From positions 1-64,000 of the forward strand of contig CAYRGQ010000009.1 of NCBI GenBank assembly GCA_964423925.1: a stretch of 64,000 bases of DNA. The letters run 5' to 3'. Of the stretch, positions 25,621 to 32,692 are shown piece by piece. Source of the stretch: CAYRGQ01 sp964423925 (lineage in GTDB: Bacteria > Bacteroidota > Bacteroidia > Sphingobacteriales > Sphingobacteriaceae). The first letter of the stretch is position 1. Every line of letters begins with the position of its first letter. Below the pieces are notes generated by a model, which had not been told where the DNA came from, did not search any database, and saw only the letters and a list, made by a program, of their open reading frames with translations. The translations under genes and the position numbers were made by a program.

Positions 25621-26280
25621 TTATTGATAGTAATTAACAATCAAAGCATAGATTGCCCGATCGGTTGTCGGATCGTCACTCTGCGATGCATACTCAGCAA
25701 AATCCTCTGCTGATGGTCCTGGCTCATAGAAAAAGGAGACCATTGGGTAAAAGATATCGCTAAGTTCGTGGTCATCGGGAAGTTTCGCTGCCGCCTCGGC
25801 AATTTCCTGGTAGGAGCTGTCCGCCAGCACCTGGTTGGCAATCAAATGCTCGTAGATCCGGTGCTCGTCTTGAAACTCGTCCTCGTCCACTAGCAAAAAT
25901 TCCCTGAGATAGTCTTCCAATGTCGGGTCAACATCCTCGTCTGCACATTCGCGCACGTAAAGCAAGACGTTCAATAGCTCCGTGCCCCGGTCGAGCGTCC
26001 GCTCCTCGATTTCCGTCCATTCCTCCGAATCCAAATAGTCGGCTTCCAGCCGTTGCGCGTCAGACGCAAAGAAATTCATGAGCAAGAGATCGAAAAAAAC
26101 CTGCCGCAGGGGCTCCAGATCGATGTAATCGTCAAAGATGGCGTCCATCGCCTCCAGCTTTTTCAGGAATCCGACGGACTCAGAAAATACGGCAATAAAC
26201 TTTTCGGCATACGCCTGGCCGGCCGTTTCGTCAAAAGTAACGAGTGCCGCTTCGATAGCTTGCTTTACATTCTTATCCAT
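25621..26280 (-). CDS. Acidic helical hypothetical protein, 219 aa
   Basis: A strongly acidic cytoplasmic protein that looks all-helical. The start MDKNVKQAIEAALVTFDETA at 26280 is chosen because it leaves a 2-nt gap to the dihydroorotase-like gene; an open extension to 26358 would overlap it. Clusters of Asp and Glu occur throughout (ECADEDVDPTLEDYLREFLL, VDEDEFQDEH). No metal, nucleotide or DNA-binding motif is evident. The close packing with the gene upstream and the DUF4199 gene downstream implies one mRNA. I do not recognise a family and assign no function. Confidence 0.75.
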   Translation of the reverse strand: MDKNVKQAIEAALVTFDETAGQAYAEKFIAVFSESVGFLKKLEAMDAIFDDYIDLEPLRQVFFDLLLMNFFASDAQRLEADYLDSEEWTEIEERTLDRGTELLNVLLYVRECADEDVDPTLEDYLREFLLVDEDEFQDEHRIYEHLIANQVLADSSYQEIAEAAAKLPDDHELSDIFYPMVSFFYEPGPSAEDFAEYASQSDDPTTDRAIYALIVNYYQ

Positions 26281-26282
26281 AA

Positions 26283-27563
26283 TTAAATTCCCTCCGTGCT
26301 GTATAAATGACTTTTGTTCATTGCAATTGTTACGCGCCCCGTCAACTCCTCGCCCCAAAACGGCGTATTGGCCGATTTGGAAAAGTTACTCCGGGCATCC
26401 AAGGTCCACCTTTCCTTAGGATCGAATAAAACAAGATTGGCCTCGCTCCCCTCTTCAAACGAGGGGATGGGCAAGCCGAGGACCTGGCGCGGCTGGCAGG
26501 CCAACTTCTCCACGATTTGCGCCGGACTCAACCCTGCGCGAAGCGCTAAGGGCAGCACCGTTTGCAAGCCGATCATCCCGTTCTCCGCAATCTGGAACTC
26601 GACATCCTTAAATTCCACTTCATGAGGCGTGTGCTGCGAAACGATCGCATCAACGGTTCCGTCTTTCAGCCCCTTGAGCAAAGCTTTGACATCGGCCTTG
26701 GTCCGCAATGGGGGGCTCACTTTATAGTGGCTTTCAAATCCTGCCACGTGGTCGTCCGTGAGCACTAAGTGGTGTGCAGCCACGTCGCAAGTTACACGAA
26801 TGCCTTGGCGCTTCGCCTTGCGGATAAGCTCAACGGATTCAGCCGTACTAATGGTCGAAAAATGAATAGGCGCATCGTTATACTCGGCCAAGAAAATATC
26901 CCGGGCAACCATTAGCGCCTCAGCCAGGTTAGGATTTCCCTTCATGCCGAGGTACGTACTCATGACGCCCTCGTTCATCACCGCTCCTCCAGCCACGGAG
27001 GGGTCTTCGGGACGTGCAAACACTAAACCGCCGAACCCCTTTGCGTAAAGCAAAGCGCGGCTCATCAAGCCCGCCTGCCGCACGCTGCGCGATCCATCGG
27101 AAAACGCCACCGCGCCCGACAAGCGCATGTCGTACAATTCGGCCAACGATTCTCCGTTGCAGCCGGTGCTGATGGCGCCTACAGGATGTACGTCCACCGG
27201 CTGATCCTTGGCTCGGTTGACGATGAGCGCGACCCCAGACTGGCTATCGATCGGCGGCACGGTATTGGGTTGCAGTGCTACACCCGTAAAGCCGCCCGCG
27301 ATGGCCGCGGCACATCCGCTGGGGATATCTTCCTTGGTTTCCTGGCCCGGCTCGCCAAATCGGGCGTTGAGGTCAAAAAATCCTGGGCTTAAAAATTGTC
27401 CCTCCCCGTTGATTGTCCTCGCTTCGGAACGGGGAGTAATGCCCGATGCCGACAATTGTTTGATCTTTCCCTTTACGACAGACAGAGAAACGTTCTTGCC
27501 ATGCAGAGGATGGCCCGGCAATAAGAGGACAGCATCGGATATTAAGAGGTTATTCATAGACAT
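26283..27563 (-). CDS. Dihydroorotase-like protein lacking key metal ligands
   Basis: A 426-residue amidohydrolase-fold protein clearly related to type I dihydroorotase (SPGFFDLNARFGEPGQETKED, TAESVELIRKAKRQGIRVTC, AAHHLVLTDDH). The catalytic set is degraded. Canonical DLHVHLREP reads DLNARFGEP, so both metal His (now N66 and R68) and the substrate Arg (G70) are gone; a further His in the strand before STAES is Thr; and the catalytic Asp of DHAPH is Gln (SQHTPH). It is therefore probably inactive alone. In other bacteria inactive dihydroorotases act as structural partners of aspartate transcarbamoylase. The next gene downstream starts 2 nt after its stop. The start is 27563 or 27557. Confidence 0.88.
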   Translation of the reverse strand: MSMNNLLISDAVLLLPGHPLHGKNVSLSVVKGKIKQLSASGITPRSEARTINGEGQFLSPGFFDLNARFGEPGQETKEDIPSGCAAAIAGGFTGVALQPNTVPPIDSQSGVALIVNRAKDQPVDVHPVGAISTGCNGESLAELYDMRLSGAVAFSDGSRSVRQAGLMSRALLYAKGFGGLVFARPEDPSVAGGAVMNEGVMSTYLGMKGNPNLAEALMVARDIFLAEYNDAPIHFSTISTAESVELIRKAKRQGIRVTCDVAAHHLVLTDDHVAGFESHYKVSPPLRTKADVKALLKGLKDGTVDAIVSQHTPHEVEFKDVEFQIAENGMIGLQTVLPLALRAGLSPAQIVEKLACQPRQVLGLPIPSFEEGSEANLVLFDPKERWTLDARSNFSKSANTPFWGEELTGRVTIAMNKSHLYSTEGI

Positions 27564-27577
27564 GGGTGTAGAAAAAG

Positions 27578-27688
27578 GAGGCGGCTGACCCACTTTGGAT
27601 ACACGTGGGAATACTCCAATGGAACGGATACTCGGTCCTCCCAGACCCGACGAGGTTCGCCGGGACACTTATGGTATGCAGGCCGCTC
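27578..27688 (-). ncRNA. ffs: Structured RNA, candidate small signal recognition particle RNA
   Basis: A roughly 111-nt transcript is inferred from three signals: a full promoter (27698-27726), an outer helix pairing GAGCGGC at the 5' end with GCCGCCTC at the 3' end (one bulge), and a T5 tail (27572-27576). Inside, GTGTCCCGGCGAACC (around 27654-27668) and a terminal hairpin at 27632-27650 closing a GGGA (GNRA-type) loop, followed by CCACGTGT, resemble the layout of small bacterial SRP RNA. The canonical GGAAGG apex and AGCA asymmetric loop are not exactly matched, so another structured RNA or a long leader of the dihydroorotase-like gene is possible. That the region makes a structured RNA is more certain than its name. 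Confidence 0.5.
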
Positions 27689-27697
27689 ATTGGGAAA

Positions 27698-27726
27698 CAA
27701 AAATACAAATTCAACCGTAACGGCAA
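27698..27726 (-). promoter_or_regulatory. Promoter of the structured RNA
   Basis: On the minus strand TTG, 18 nt, TATTTTTG. The predicted start lies about 5-10 nt downstream, at the first base pairs of the outer helix of the RNA. Confidence 0.65.
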
Positions 27727-27769
27727 GCGTTTATTTTCAAAAGAGCGGCTTTGTGGGAACTCCCCTCGC

Positions 27770-28342
27770 CTATTTCTTGTTATCCTCACCCCACTGATAG
27801 CTATCTACCTCCAGGCCCACCAGTGACAACACGCGGTCTACAACGGTGGCCGCAAGGGCCTCAAAACTGTCTGGAAGGCTGTAGAAAGATGGACTGGCCG
27901 GACAGACGACTGCGCCTGCTGCTGTGACCGCCTGCATATTAGACAGATGGATGGGGCTAAGGGGGGTCTCGCGCGTGACGAGTACCAGCTTACGGCGCTC
28001 CTTGAGGATCACGTCCGCAGCGCGTGTGGTTAGGTCGGACGAAGTTCCCTGCGCGATGCGGGCGAGCGTACCCATCGAACACGGACAAACAATCATGGTG
28101 TCATAACGAGCAGAGCCCGAAGCGAAAGGTGCATAGAAATCATTCTTCTCAAAAAAGACGAAGGGATAGTCGGCGTAGGACGTATTTCCCAATTCAAACT
28201 GCCATACGTCCTTGGCATTGTCTGACATTACCACGCCTACCGCGTCCAGTTGCGAATGCAACTCTTTCAATCTGTCCATCAATACCTTAGCATAAATAGA
28301 TCCACTCGCACCCGTGATTGCCACAATGATTTTTCGTGCCAT
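27770..28342 (-). CDS. ubiX: Flavin prenyltransferase, UbiX family
   Basis: A 190-residue enzyme that joins a dimethylallyl group to FMN to make prenylated FMN, the cofactor of UbiD-type decarboxylases. Family motifs are KIIVAITGASGSIYAKVLMD at the start (FMN-binding GASG), CSMGTLARIAQGTSSDLTTR with the phosphate-binding Ser, and KLVLVTRETPLSPIHLSNM. Size is normal. No ubiD gene is in the window. This organism makes menaquinone by the futalosine route (mqnA and mqnE nearby), which needs a UbiD-like decarboxylase, a likely reason for having UbiX. A short leader with a terminator precedes the gene. Confidence 0.93.
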   Translation of the reverse strand: MARKIIVAITGASGSIYAKVLMDRLKELHSQLDAVGVVMSDNAKDVWQFELGNTSYADYPFVFFEKNDFYAPFASGSARYDTMIVCPCSMGTLARIAQGTSSDLTTRAADVILKERRKLVLVTRETPLSPIHLSNMQAVTAAGAVVCPASPSFYSLPDSFEALAATVVDRVLSLVGLEVDSYQWGEDNKK

Positions 28343-28370
28343 TACATCGCCTTAATAAAACCAAAGCTAA

Positions 28371-28402
28371 TAAAAAAGGGCCGAATAGTGATATTCGACC
28401 CT
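28371..28402 (-). terminator. Terminator in the ubiX leader
   Basis: On the minus strand a stem of 4 + 6 bp with one mismatch (AGGG/CCCT and CGAATA/TATTCG, GTGA-type loop) followed by six T (28372-28377). It lies 29 nt upstream of the ubiX ATG, between that gene and the promoter at 28443-28471, so it would cut transcription before ubiX. Confidence 0.7.
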
Positions 28403-28421
28403 ACATCTACCTATGAAAAAC

Positions 28422-28440
28422 ATGCCCTTTGGGAGGGCAT
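28422..28440 (-). promoter_or_regulatory. Upstream hairpin of the ubiX leader (possible attenuator control)
   Basis: A 7-bp perfect stem (ATGCCCT/AGGGCAT, 5-nt loop) at the very 5' end of the predicted transcript. Its 3' arm includes AAAGGGC, which is also complementary over 7 nt to the GCCCTTT that ends the downstream terminator stem, so the two structures could be mutually exclusive. Confidence 0.45.
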
Positions 28441-28442
28441 TA

Positions 28443-28471
28443 CAAAAGTACATCTAACTTTAACTATTCAA
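28443..28471 (-). promoter_or_regulatory. Promoter upstream of ubiX
   Basis: On the minus strand TTG, 18 nt, TACTTTTG. The predicted start is at the base of the hairpin 28422-28440, about 95 nt before the ubiX ATG. Confidence 0.65.
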
Positions 28472-28748
28472 TCATATCCAAAGTCTTTAATTTGGTTTTG
28501 TAGCAGTAATACTACACCCCTATAAGAGCATTGTCCGCTTGGGATCTTCCTAGCCTGATTACTCACTACAAATGGATTTTTCACTCATTTGACCTGCTAA
28601 AATGGCCTTGAAAGCCAGTATAACGACAAGGTTCACGACTATTAATCGCCTCGTGTTGCATCTATTTGCATGTATTTGCAAGGATATGTGAGGGAGTTTG
28701 ATTTTTTTTAGTTAATTCGTGGTTACAAACCGAGCGATGTAACACACA
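28472..28748. other. Gene-free AT-rich stretch upstream of the ankyrin gene
   Basis: No open frame here looks coding on either strand. The one notable item is three TTGCA motifs at 28656, 28666 and 28676, spaced exactly 10 bp. No clear TAnnTTTG promoter for the downstream plus-strand gene is visible. Confidence 0.5.
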
Positions 28749-29399
28749 ATGAGTTTAAGCATACTGGAAGAATATATCGAAACGGGCAATGCCGCCGCTA
28801 TGGATGACTTGCTGCACGGAAACCCCGCGCTAGCGCAGGAGCGCACCAGCCACGACATATCCCCCGTGCTCTTAGCTTGTTATTACAACAAACCCCAGAT
28901 TATCAAAGTATTGCTCAAGCACCTGCAGCAGACGACCATCCACGAAGCGGCTGCTGCAGGCTTGGAAGAAGCTGTCATTCAGGCCCTCTCGGACGACGCC
29001 AGCCTCCTCAACCAAGTATCCGATCACGGCTTTACCCCGCTTGGCATTGCATCCCACTTCAACCGGGAGGACATCGTCCGTTACCTTTTATACAAAGGGG
29101 CAGACCCGAATATCCAGTCCCAGAACGGTTACAACGTATACCCGATTCATACGGCAGCGGGCAGCAACTACCTGGGCATTGCGAAGCTGTTGGTAGAGGG
29201 GGGCGCAGAAGTAAATGTGTTTCAGTCGTCGCGTATTACACCCCTTCATCTGGCCGCCCAGAACGGAAACATTGACATGATTATCTTACTGTTGGAAAAC
29301 GGTGCCTCGGTAGAAGCGAGGGATGACGCGGGAAAAACCGCAGCCGACCTCGCGGCCGAAAAAGGCCATGCCGACATCGCCCGGATATTGGGGGTATAA
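28749..29399 (+). CDS. Ankyrin repeat protein
   Basis: A 216-residue soluble protein built of ankyrin repeats. From about residue 70 onward four repeats of 33 residues are readable: HGFTPLGIASHFNREDIVRY, NGYNVYPIHTAAGSNYLGIA, SRITPLHLAAQNGNIDMIIL and DDAGKTAADLAAEKGHADIA. The first 65 residues are a more divergent pair of repeats (SILEEYIETGNAAAMDDLLH). There is no signal peptide, so it probably works in the cytoplasm as a protein-binding scaffold. It stands alone on the plus strand between minus-strand operons. No partner can be named. Confidence 0.92.
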   Translation: MSLSILEEYIETGNAAAMDDLLHGNPALAQERTSHDISPVLLACYYNKPQIIKVLLKHLQQTTIHEAAAAGLEEAVIQALSDDASLLNQVSDHGFTPLGIASHFNREDIVRYLLYKGADPNIQSQNGYNVYPIHTAAGSNYLGIAKLLVEGGAEVNVFQSSRITPLHLAAQNGNIDMIILLLENGASVEARDDAGKTAADLAAEKGHADIARILGV

Positions 29400-29436
29400 C
29401 AAAAAACGATAATTTCCTAAACGGGTGTGCGCATGA

Positions 29437-29655
29437 CTAGGCGTCCCATAATTGGCGACGCATGCGTTTGACGTAGTTGCGAAAGTCGAGAACCACCCCT
29501 GCAAGAAAGTACACAATGACGGGAAACCCAACCGCGATGAACGAACTGTAAATAAAAAACAGCCTCAACTTGGAGATTGAGATCCCGAAACGCTCCCCGA
29601 TGTACGTGCAAACACCAAAGGAACGTTGCTCGCAGTATAAAAGAAGCCTGTTCAT
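29437..29655 (-). CDS. PspC domain-containing small membrane protein
   Basis: A 72-residue PspC-type protein. The first part (FGVCTYIGERFGISISKLRL) matches the pattern GVCxYxGExxGI of the PspC domain, followed by a hydrophobic helix (FFIYSSFIAVGFPVIVYFLA) and a basic tail. Classical PspC senses membrane stress with PspA and PspB, but small stand-alone copies such as this one are common in Bacteroidota and their role is less clear. Its start overlaps the stop of the DUF2851 gene by 4 nt (ATGA), so the two are translationally coupled. Confidence 0.87.
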   Translation of the reverse strand: MNRLLLYCEQRSFGVCTYIGERFGISISKLRLFFIYSSFIAVGFPVIVYFLAGVVLDFRNYVKRMRRQLWDA

Positions 29656-30947
29656 ATTTTACGTTTTTGTTGGATGATATGCGCTCCTACGCCACACTCT
29701 AGGCAACGCTTTTTATCACAATAGCAGGTTTTCATGTGCAGCAGCGCTTGGGTCGTTGAGGCAGCCAACGCATGTAATCCCAGCGCAGCGAATCGTTGCA
29801 ACAACGCGTTTTTCTCGGCATTGACTGCTTCAAGCAACGCAATTGCGCGGTAAATATACATCTCTTTACCCATATACTTACCATAGCCAAACAAAATTAC
29901 GGCCACAACATTGATAAGCAACAGTGAAATGGACGACTCACCCAGCTGTCCGGAGTGCCGGGTCGTTTTGCCACCGAAACGGTAATGTTCCTGCCAATAG
30001 GGATGCACGGGCAGCGCCGAAAACCATGACCGTATCTCGCGTACATCCGACACGGCGAGCATATCGGCAAAAAGGCGGCCGCGCTGCCGCAACAGAGCCA
30101 CAAACTGCGCGATACGCTGCGTCGGAAAGTTTGCGGGGCGCATGCGCATGAATTTCCACTGACTGGCTTGGAGCGGCGTTAGCCCGTGCAGGCGTTGCAA
30201 ATACTGGTACTCGCGTAGCAGTTGCCGAGGATACATCCCCTCAGACGACTCCTCGTCCAACAGCCCGGCCTGTCCGAAATACAACGCATCGGCGAGAATC
30301 GGATCCGCCCGATGCTTTTCGAAGAGGCTTAGCGGTATGCGCTGTGTCAACTGTTCGAAAGCGTCCGCGTTCACCTTAAAGCCGAATGCACGCGCTAGCC
30401 ACCGATAGGCCACCTCTTCCCAACTTCCCTGGCATTGGTGGAGTAAGGCTTCTAATTGTCCCATGCGCGACTCGAGGCGCTCCACGAGCATGCGATCTAG
30501 CCAATGGTCTATTTTGATTCGCGGCACGGCATGCAGCTGCCGTTCGCAAGGAATCCAATACATGCCACTCATCAATTCGCGGTGTTGCTGTAGCACATCG
30601 GGAAACACCCGCTCTTGTAGGGTCAAGGTAGGCAGTGTGGTTCCATCCTGACGTCGCACGTCCGCGTCGTATTCGTACACAACATGGAGAATGACGTTGT
30701 TATAGGCTTTATCGTATTGATGACGATGCTTTGTCCAGTCTGAAGAACGGACGTGCAGCTCTACGTTTCCCACCCACTCCGTGTCACCGATACGTACGCG
30801 GCACTGGCTGAAATCGGGGCCTGCATCCTTGTTATGAAACCCGACCGCAAGCACATCCACCTGTTCCCCGCAGACGGTATGCAGGCGACTGGACTGGTAA
30901 AGCCGATACTTCCACGCAAAGTGCAGTATGTCTTCGGTGACTCGCAT
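29652..30947 (-). CDS. DUF2851 family protein
   Basis: A 431-residue soluble protein of the DUF2851 family, widespread in Bacteroidota and without known function. Signature parts are EDILHFAWKYRLYQSSRLHT at the N-terminus, DAGPDFSQCRVRIGDTEWVG, and a later PANFPTQRIAQFVALLRQRG. The C-terminal tail carries a cysteine-rich stretch (MKTCYCDKKRCLECGVGAHI) that could bind a metal. The N-terminal half has a nuclease-like D-x-G-P-D-F style segment, but I will not infer activity from that. It is translationally coupled to the PspC gene. Confidence 0.9.
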   Translation of the reverse strand: MRVTEDILHFAWKYRLYQSSRLHTVCGEQVDVLAVGFHNKDAGPDFSQCRVRIGDTEWVGNVELHVRSSDWTKHRHQYDKAYNNVILHVVYEYDADVRRQDGTTLPTLTLQERVFPDVLQQHRELMSGMYWIPCERQLHAVPRIKIDHWLDRMLVERLESRMGQLEALLHQCQGSWEEVAYRWLARAFGFKVNADAFEQLTQRIPLSLFEKHRADPILADALYFGQAGLLDEESSEGMYPRQLLREYQYLQRLHGLTPLQASQWKFMRMRPANFPTQRIAQFVALLRQRGRLFADMLAVSDVREIRSWFSALPVHPYWQEHYRFGGKTTRHSGQLGESSISLLLINVVAVILFGYGKYMGKEMYIYRAIALLEAVNAEKNALLQRFAALGLHALAASTTQALLHMKTCYCDKKRCLECGVGAHIIQQKRKI

Positions 30948-31019
30948 GGGATCATAATTGGTCAGCGTAAAAATAAGATTTTTCCCGCACGAAACCTAAC
31001 TCAACCGCCAGATGCTATA

Positions 31020-31790
31020 TCAAATTCCTGCGACTTTCCAGTAGTCAAACCACGCTACCACCTCGGCGTGGGTAAGCTTGTTCTTTTCGTCAACCCCCAG
31101 GTCACGAACGATCTGCCCGTCATGCATTTGCATCAGGCGATCGCCATAGCGCAGGGCCTCATGTATGTGGTGCGTGACGAAGATGGCGACAAGGCTATTT
31201 TCTCGGATTAGGTGATCAGCAATCTCCATGACTTGCTGCGCGCTCCGCGGATCCAACGCGGCCGTAGGTTCGTCGAGCAACAGCACGTCGATATCTGCCA
31301 TCACGGACATGAGCAAGGTGAGCGCCTGACGTTGCCCGCCGCTCAACGTACCCATGGTTTGTTGCAATTTGTCTTCCAGACCCATACCCAGCGTAGCTAC
31401 CCGTTCCTGTACTTGCCGCTGGAACGCTGGCCCCGTACCTACACGCAACCCCTTTCGCACGCCTCGCATTGCGGCCATCCTGAAGTTATCGAGTATGGTC
31501 AACGTGCCGGCCGTGCCCGCCAAGGGATTTTGGAACACCCGAGCGATGCGCCGACTACGCCGGTAATCCGGAAGTCGCGTCAGGTCCTCGCCGCCCAGTG
31601 TGATCGTACCACTGTCGGGACTTAGACTTCCCGCCACCAAATTGAGCAGGGTGCTCTTCCCTGAACCGTTGGCTCCCAGCACCACCATGAACTCACCCGC
31701 TTGCAACACCAAGCGATTGATATCGATGGCTGTGAGGGCGTCCGCCTTGCCGGCGTTAAACGTGAGTTGGAGTTGATCGAGGACTAGCAT
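31020..31790 (-). CDS. ABC transporter ATP-binding protein
   Basis: A 256-residue ABC ATPase. All motifs are intact: Walker A GANGSGKST near residue 40, the signature TLSGGQRQ near 149, Walker B VLLLDEPTAALD near 170, and the switch His in FVTHHIHEAL. It belongs to the group that pairs with LivH-like permeases (COG1101 with COG4120). The permease gene lies 7 bp upstream. The usual third member, a periplasmic binding protein of the COG2984 type, is not in this neighbourhood. Related systems in other bacteria have been linked to amino acids such as tryptophan; the substrate here is open. Confidence 0.9.
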   Translation of the reverse strand: MLVLDQLQLTFNAGKADALTAIDINRLVLQAGEFMVVLGANGSGKSTLLNLVAGSLSPDSGTITLGGEDLTRLPDYRRSRRIARVFQNPLAGTAGTLTILDNFRMAAMRGVRKGLRVGTGPAFQRQVQERVATLGMGLEDKLQQTMGTLSGGQRQALTLLMSVMADIDVLLLDEPTAALDPRSAQQVMEIADHLIRENSLVAIFVTHHIHEALRYGDRLMQMHDGQIVRDLGVDEKNKLTHAEVVAWFDYWKVAGI

Positions 31791-31797
31791 CTATAAA

Positions 31798-32673
31798 TCA
31801 ACGTTTGAGGGAAACCAATAGTCCTGCCCGCGGCAACGCTACAATGAGCAAGACGAGCAAGGCTGTCGCCAATTTTAGCAAATTCGGATTTACGCCTAGA
31901 TCAAGGGCCAACGCCAGCATCAATTGGAAAACGACTACTCCGGCCAGCACGCATCCCAGCATCAGAAGCATGGACGACACATTGAGGTAGTTGATGAGCG
32001 TTTCCCCAATCATGACGGCCCCCAATCCGCTAATCACGATACCGATTCCCATGTTGATATCGGTGAACCCCTGGTACTGTGCAATAAGGCTTCCGCTCAC
32101 GGCGATTAATGCATTCGCGATAGCCAAGCCCCAAACTTTCATGGCCGCGGTATTAACACCTTGGGCCCGCACCATACTCTCGGTATCGCCCGTCGCCCGC
32201 ATGGCAATGCCGAAGTCGGTGCGCAAGAGGTACGCCAGTATTCCAAGGAGCAGCAAAACAAGCACACCAACAGTTAACAGGGCATTCCCGTTGGCGGTCG
32301 AAAACAATGAAACCCAATCGAAAAGTGAGTTTTGGGACAACAGCGGGATGTTGGAGCGCCCCATGAGGGTCAGGTTGATTGAGTACAGGGCCGTCATCAC
32401 CAATATGCCTGCCAACAGGGCATGGATGCGGAGGCGGGTGTGAATCCAGCCCGTTATGCTGCCAGCCAATGCGCCACTCGCAGCGACCAACACAAACGTC
32501 CAGATGAGCGGATAGCCATTGGCTAGGCAAAGCGCGGACACGACGGCGCCGAGCGTATAGCTGCCATCCGCCGTGATGTCGGGAATGTTGAATATTTTAA
32601 GCGTCAGGAAGAGGCCGAATACCAAAGGGCCAAAACAAAGTGCCTGAATAATCGCCGCTATGTAGAAGTCCAT
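31798..32673 (-). CDS. ABC transporter permease (LivH-like, COG4120 type)
   Basis: A 291-residue inner-membrane permease with about eight to nine hydrophobic helices. It starts MDFYIAAIIQALCFGPLVFG, followed by FLTLKIFNIPDITADGSYTL, the hallmark of this permease group. A cytoplasmic loop near 155-175 (RTDFGIAMRATGDTESMVRA) is the coupling region for the ATPase. It lies 19 bp after ribD and 7 bp before the ATPase gene, so the three are likely one transcript. The link with ribD invites a flavin or pyrimidine ligand, but this is only context. Confidence 0.9.
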   Translation of the reverse strand: MDFYIAAIIQALCFGPLVFGLFLTLKIFNIPDITADGSYTLGAVVSALCLANGYPLIWTFVLVAASGALAGSITGWIHTRLRIHALLAGILVMTALYSINLTLMGRSNIPLLSQNSLFDWVSLFSTANGNALLTVGVLVLLLLGILAYLLRTDFGIAMRATGDTESMVRAQGVNTAAMKVWGLAIANALIAVSGSLIAQYQGFTDINMGIGIVISGLGAVMIGETLINYLNVSSMLLMLGCVLAGVVVFQLMLALALDLGVNPNLLKLATALLVLLIVALPRAGLLVSLKR

Positions 32674-32692
32674 CGCAAAACCAGCTATGCTG

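Noticed and set aside
28413..28457. 14-codon reading MKNMPFGRALQKYI on the plus strand, like a leader peptide
   Set aside because: It lies opposite the ubiX leader, and the promoter and terminator polarity show that the minus strand is the transcribed one.
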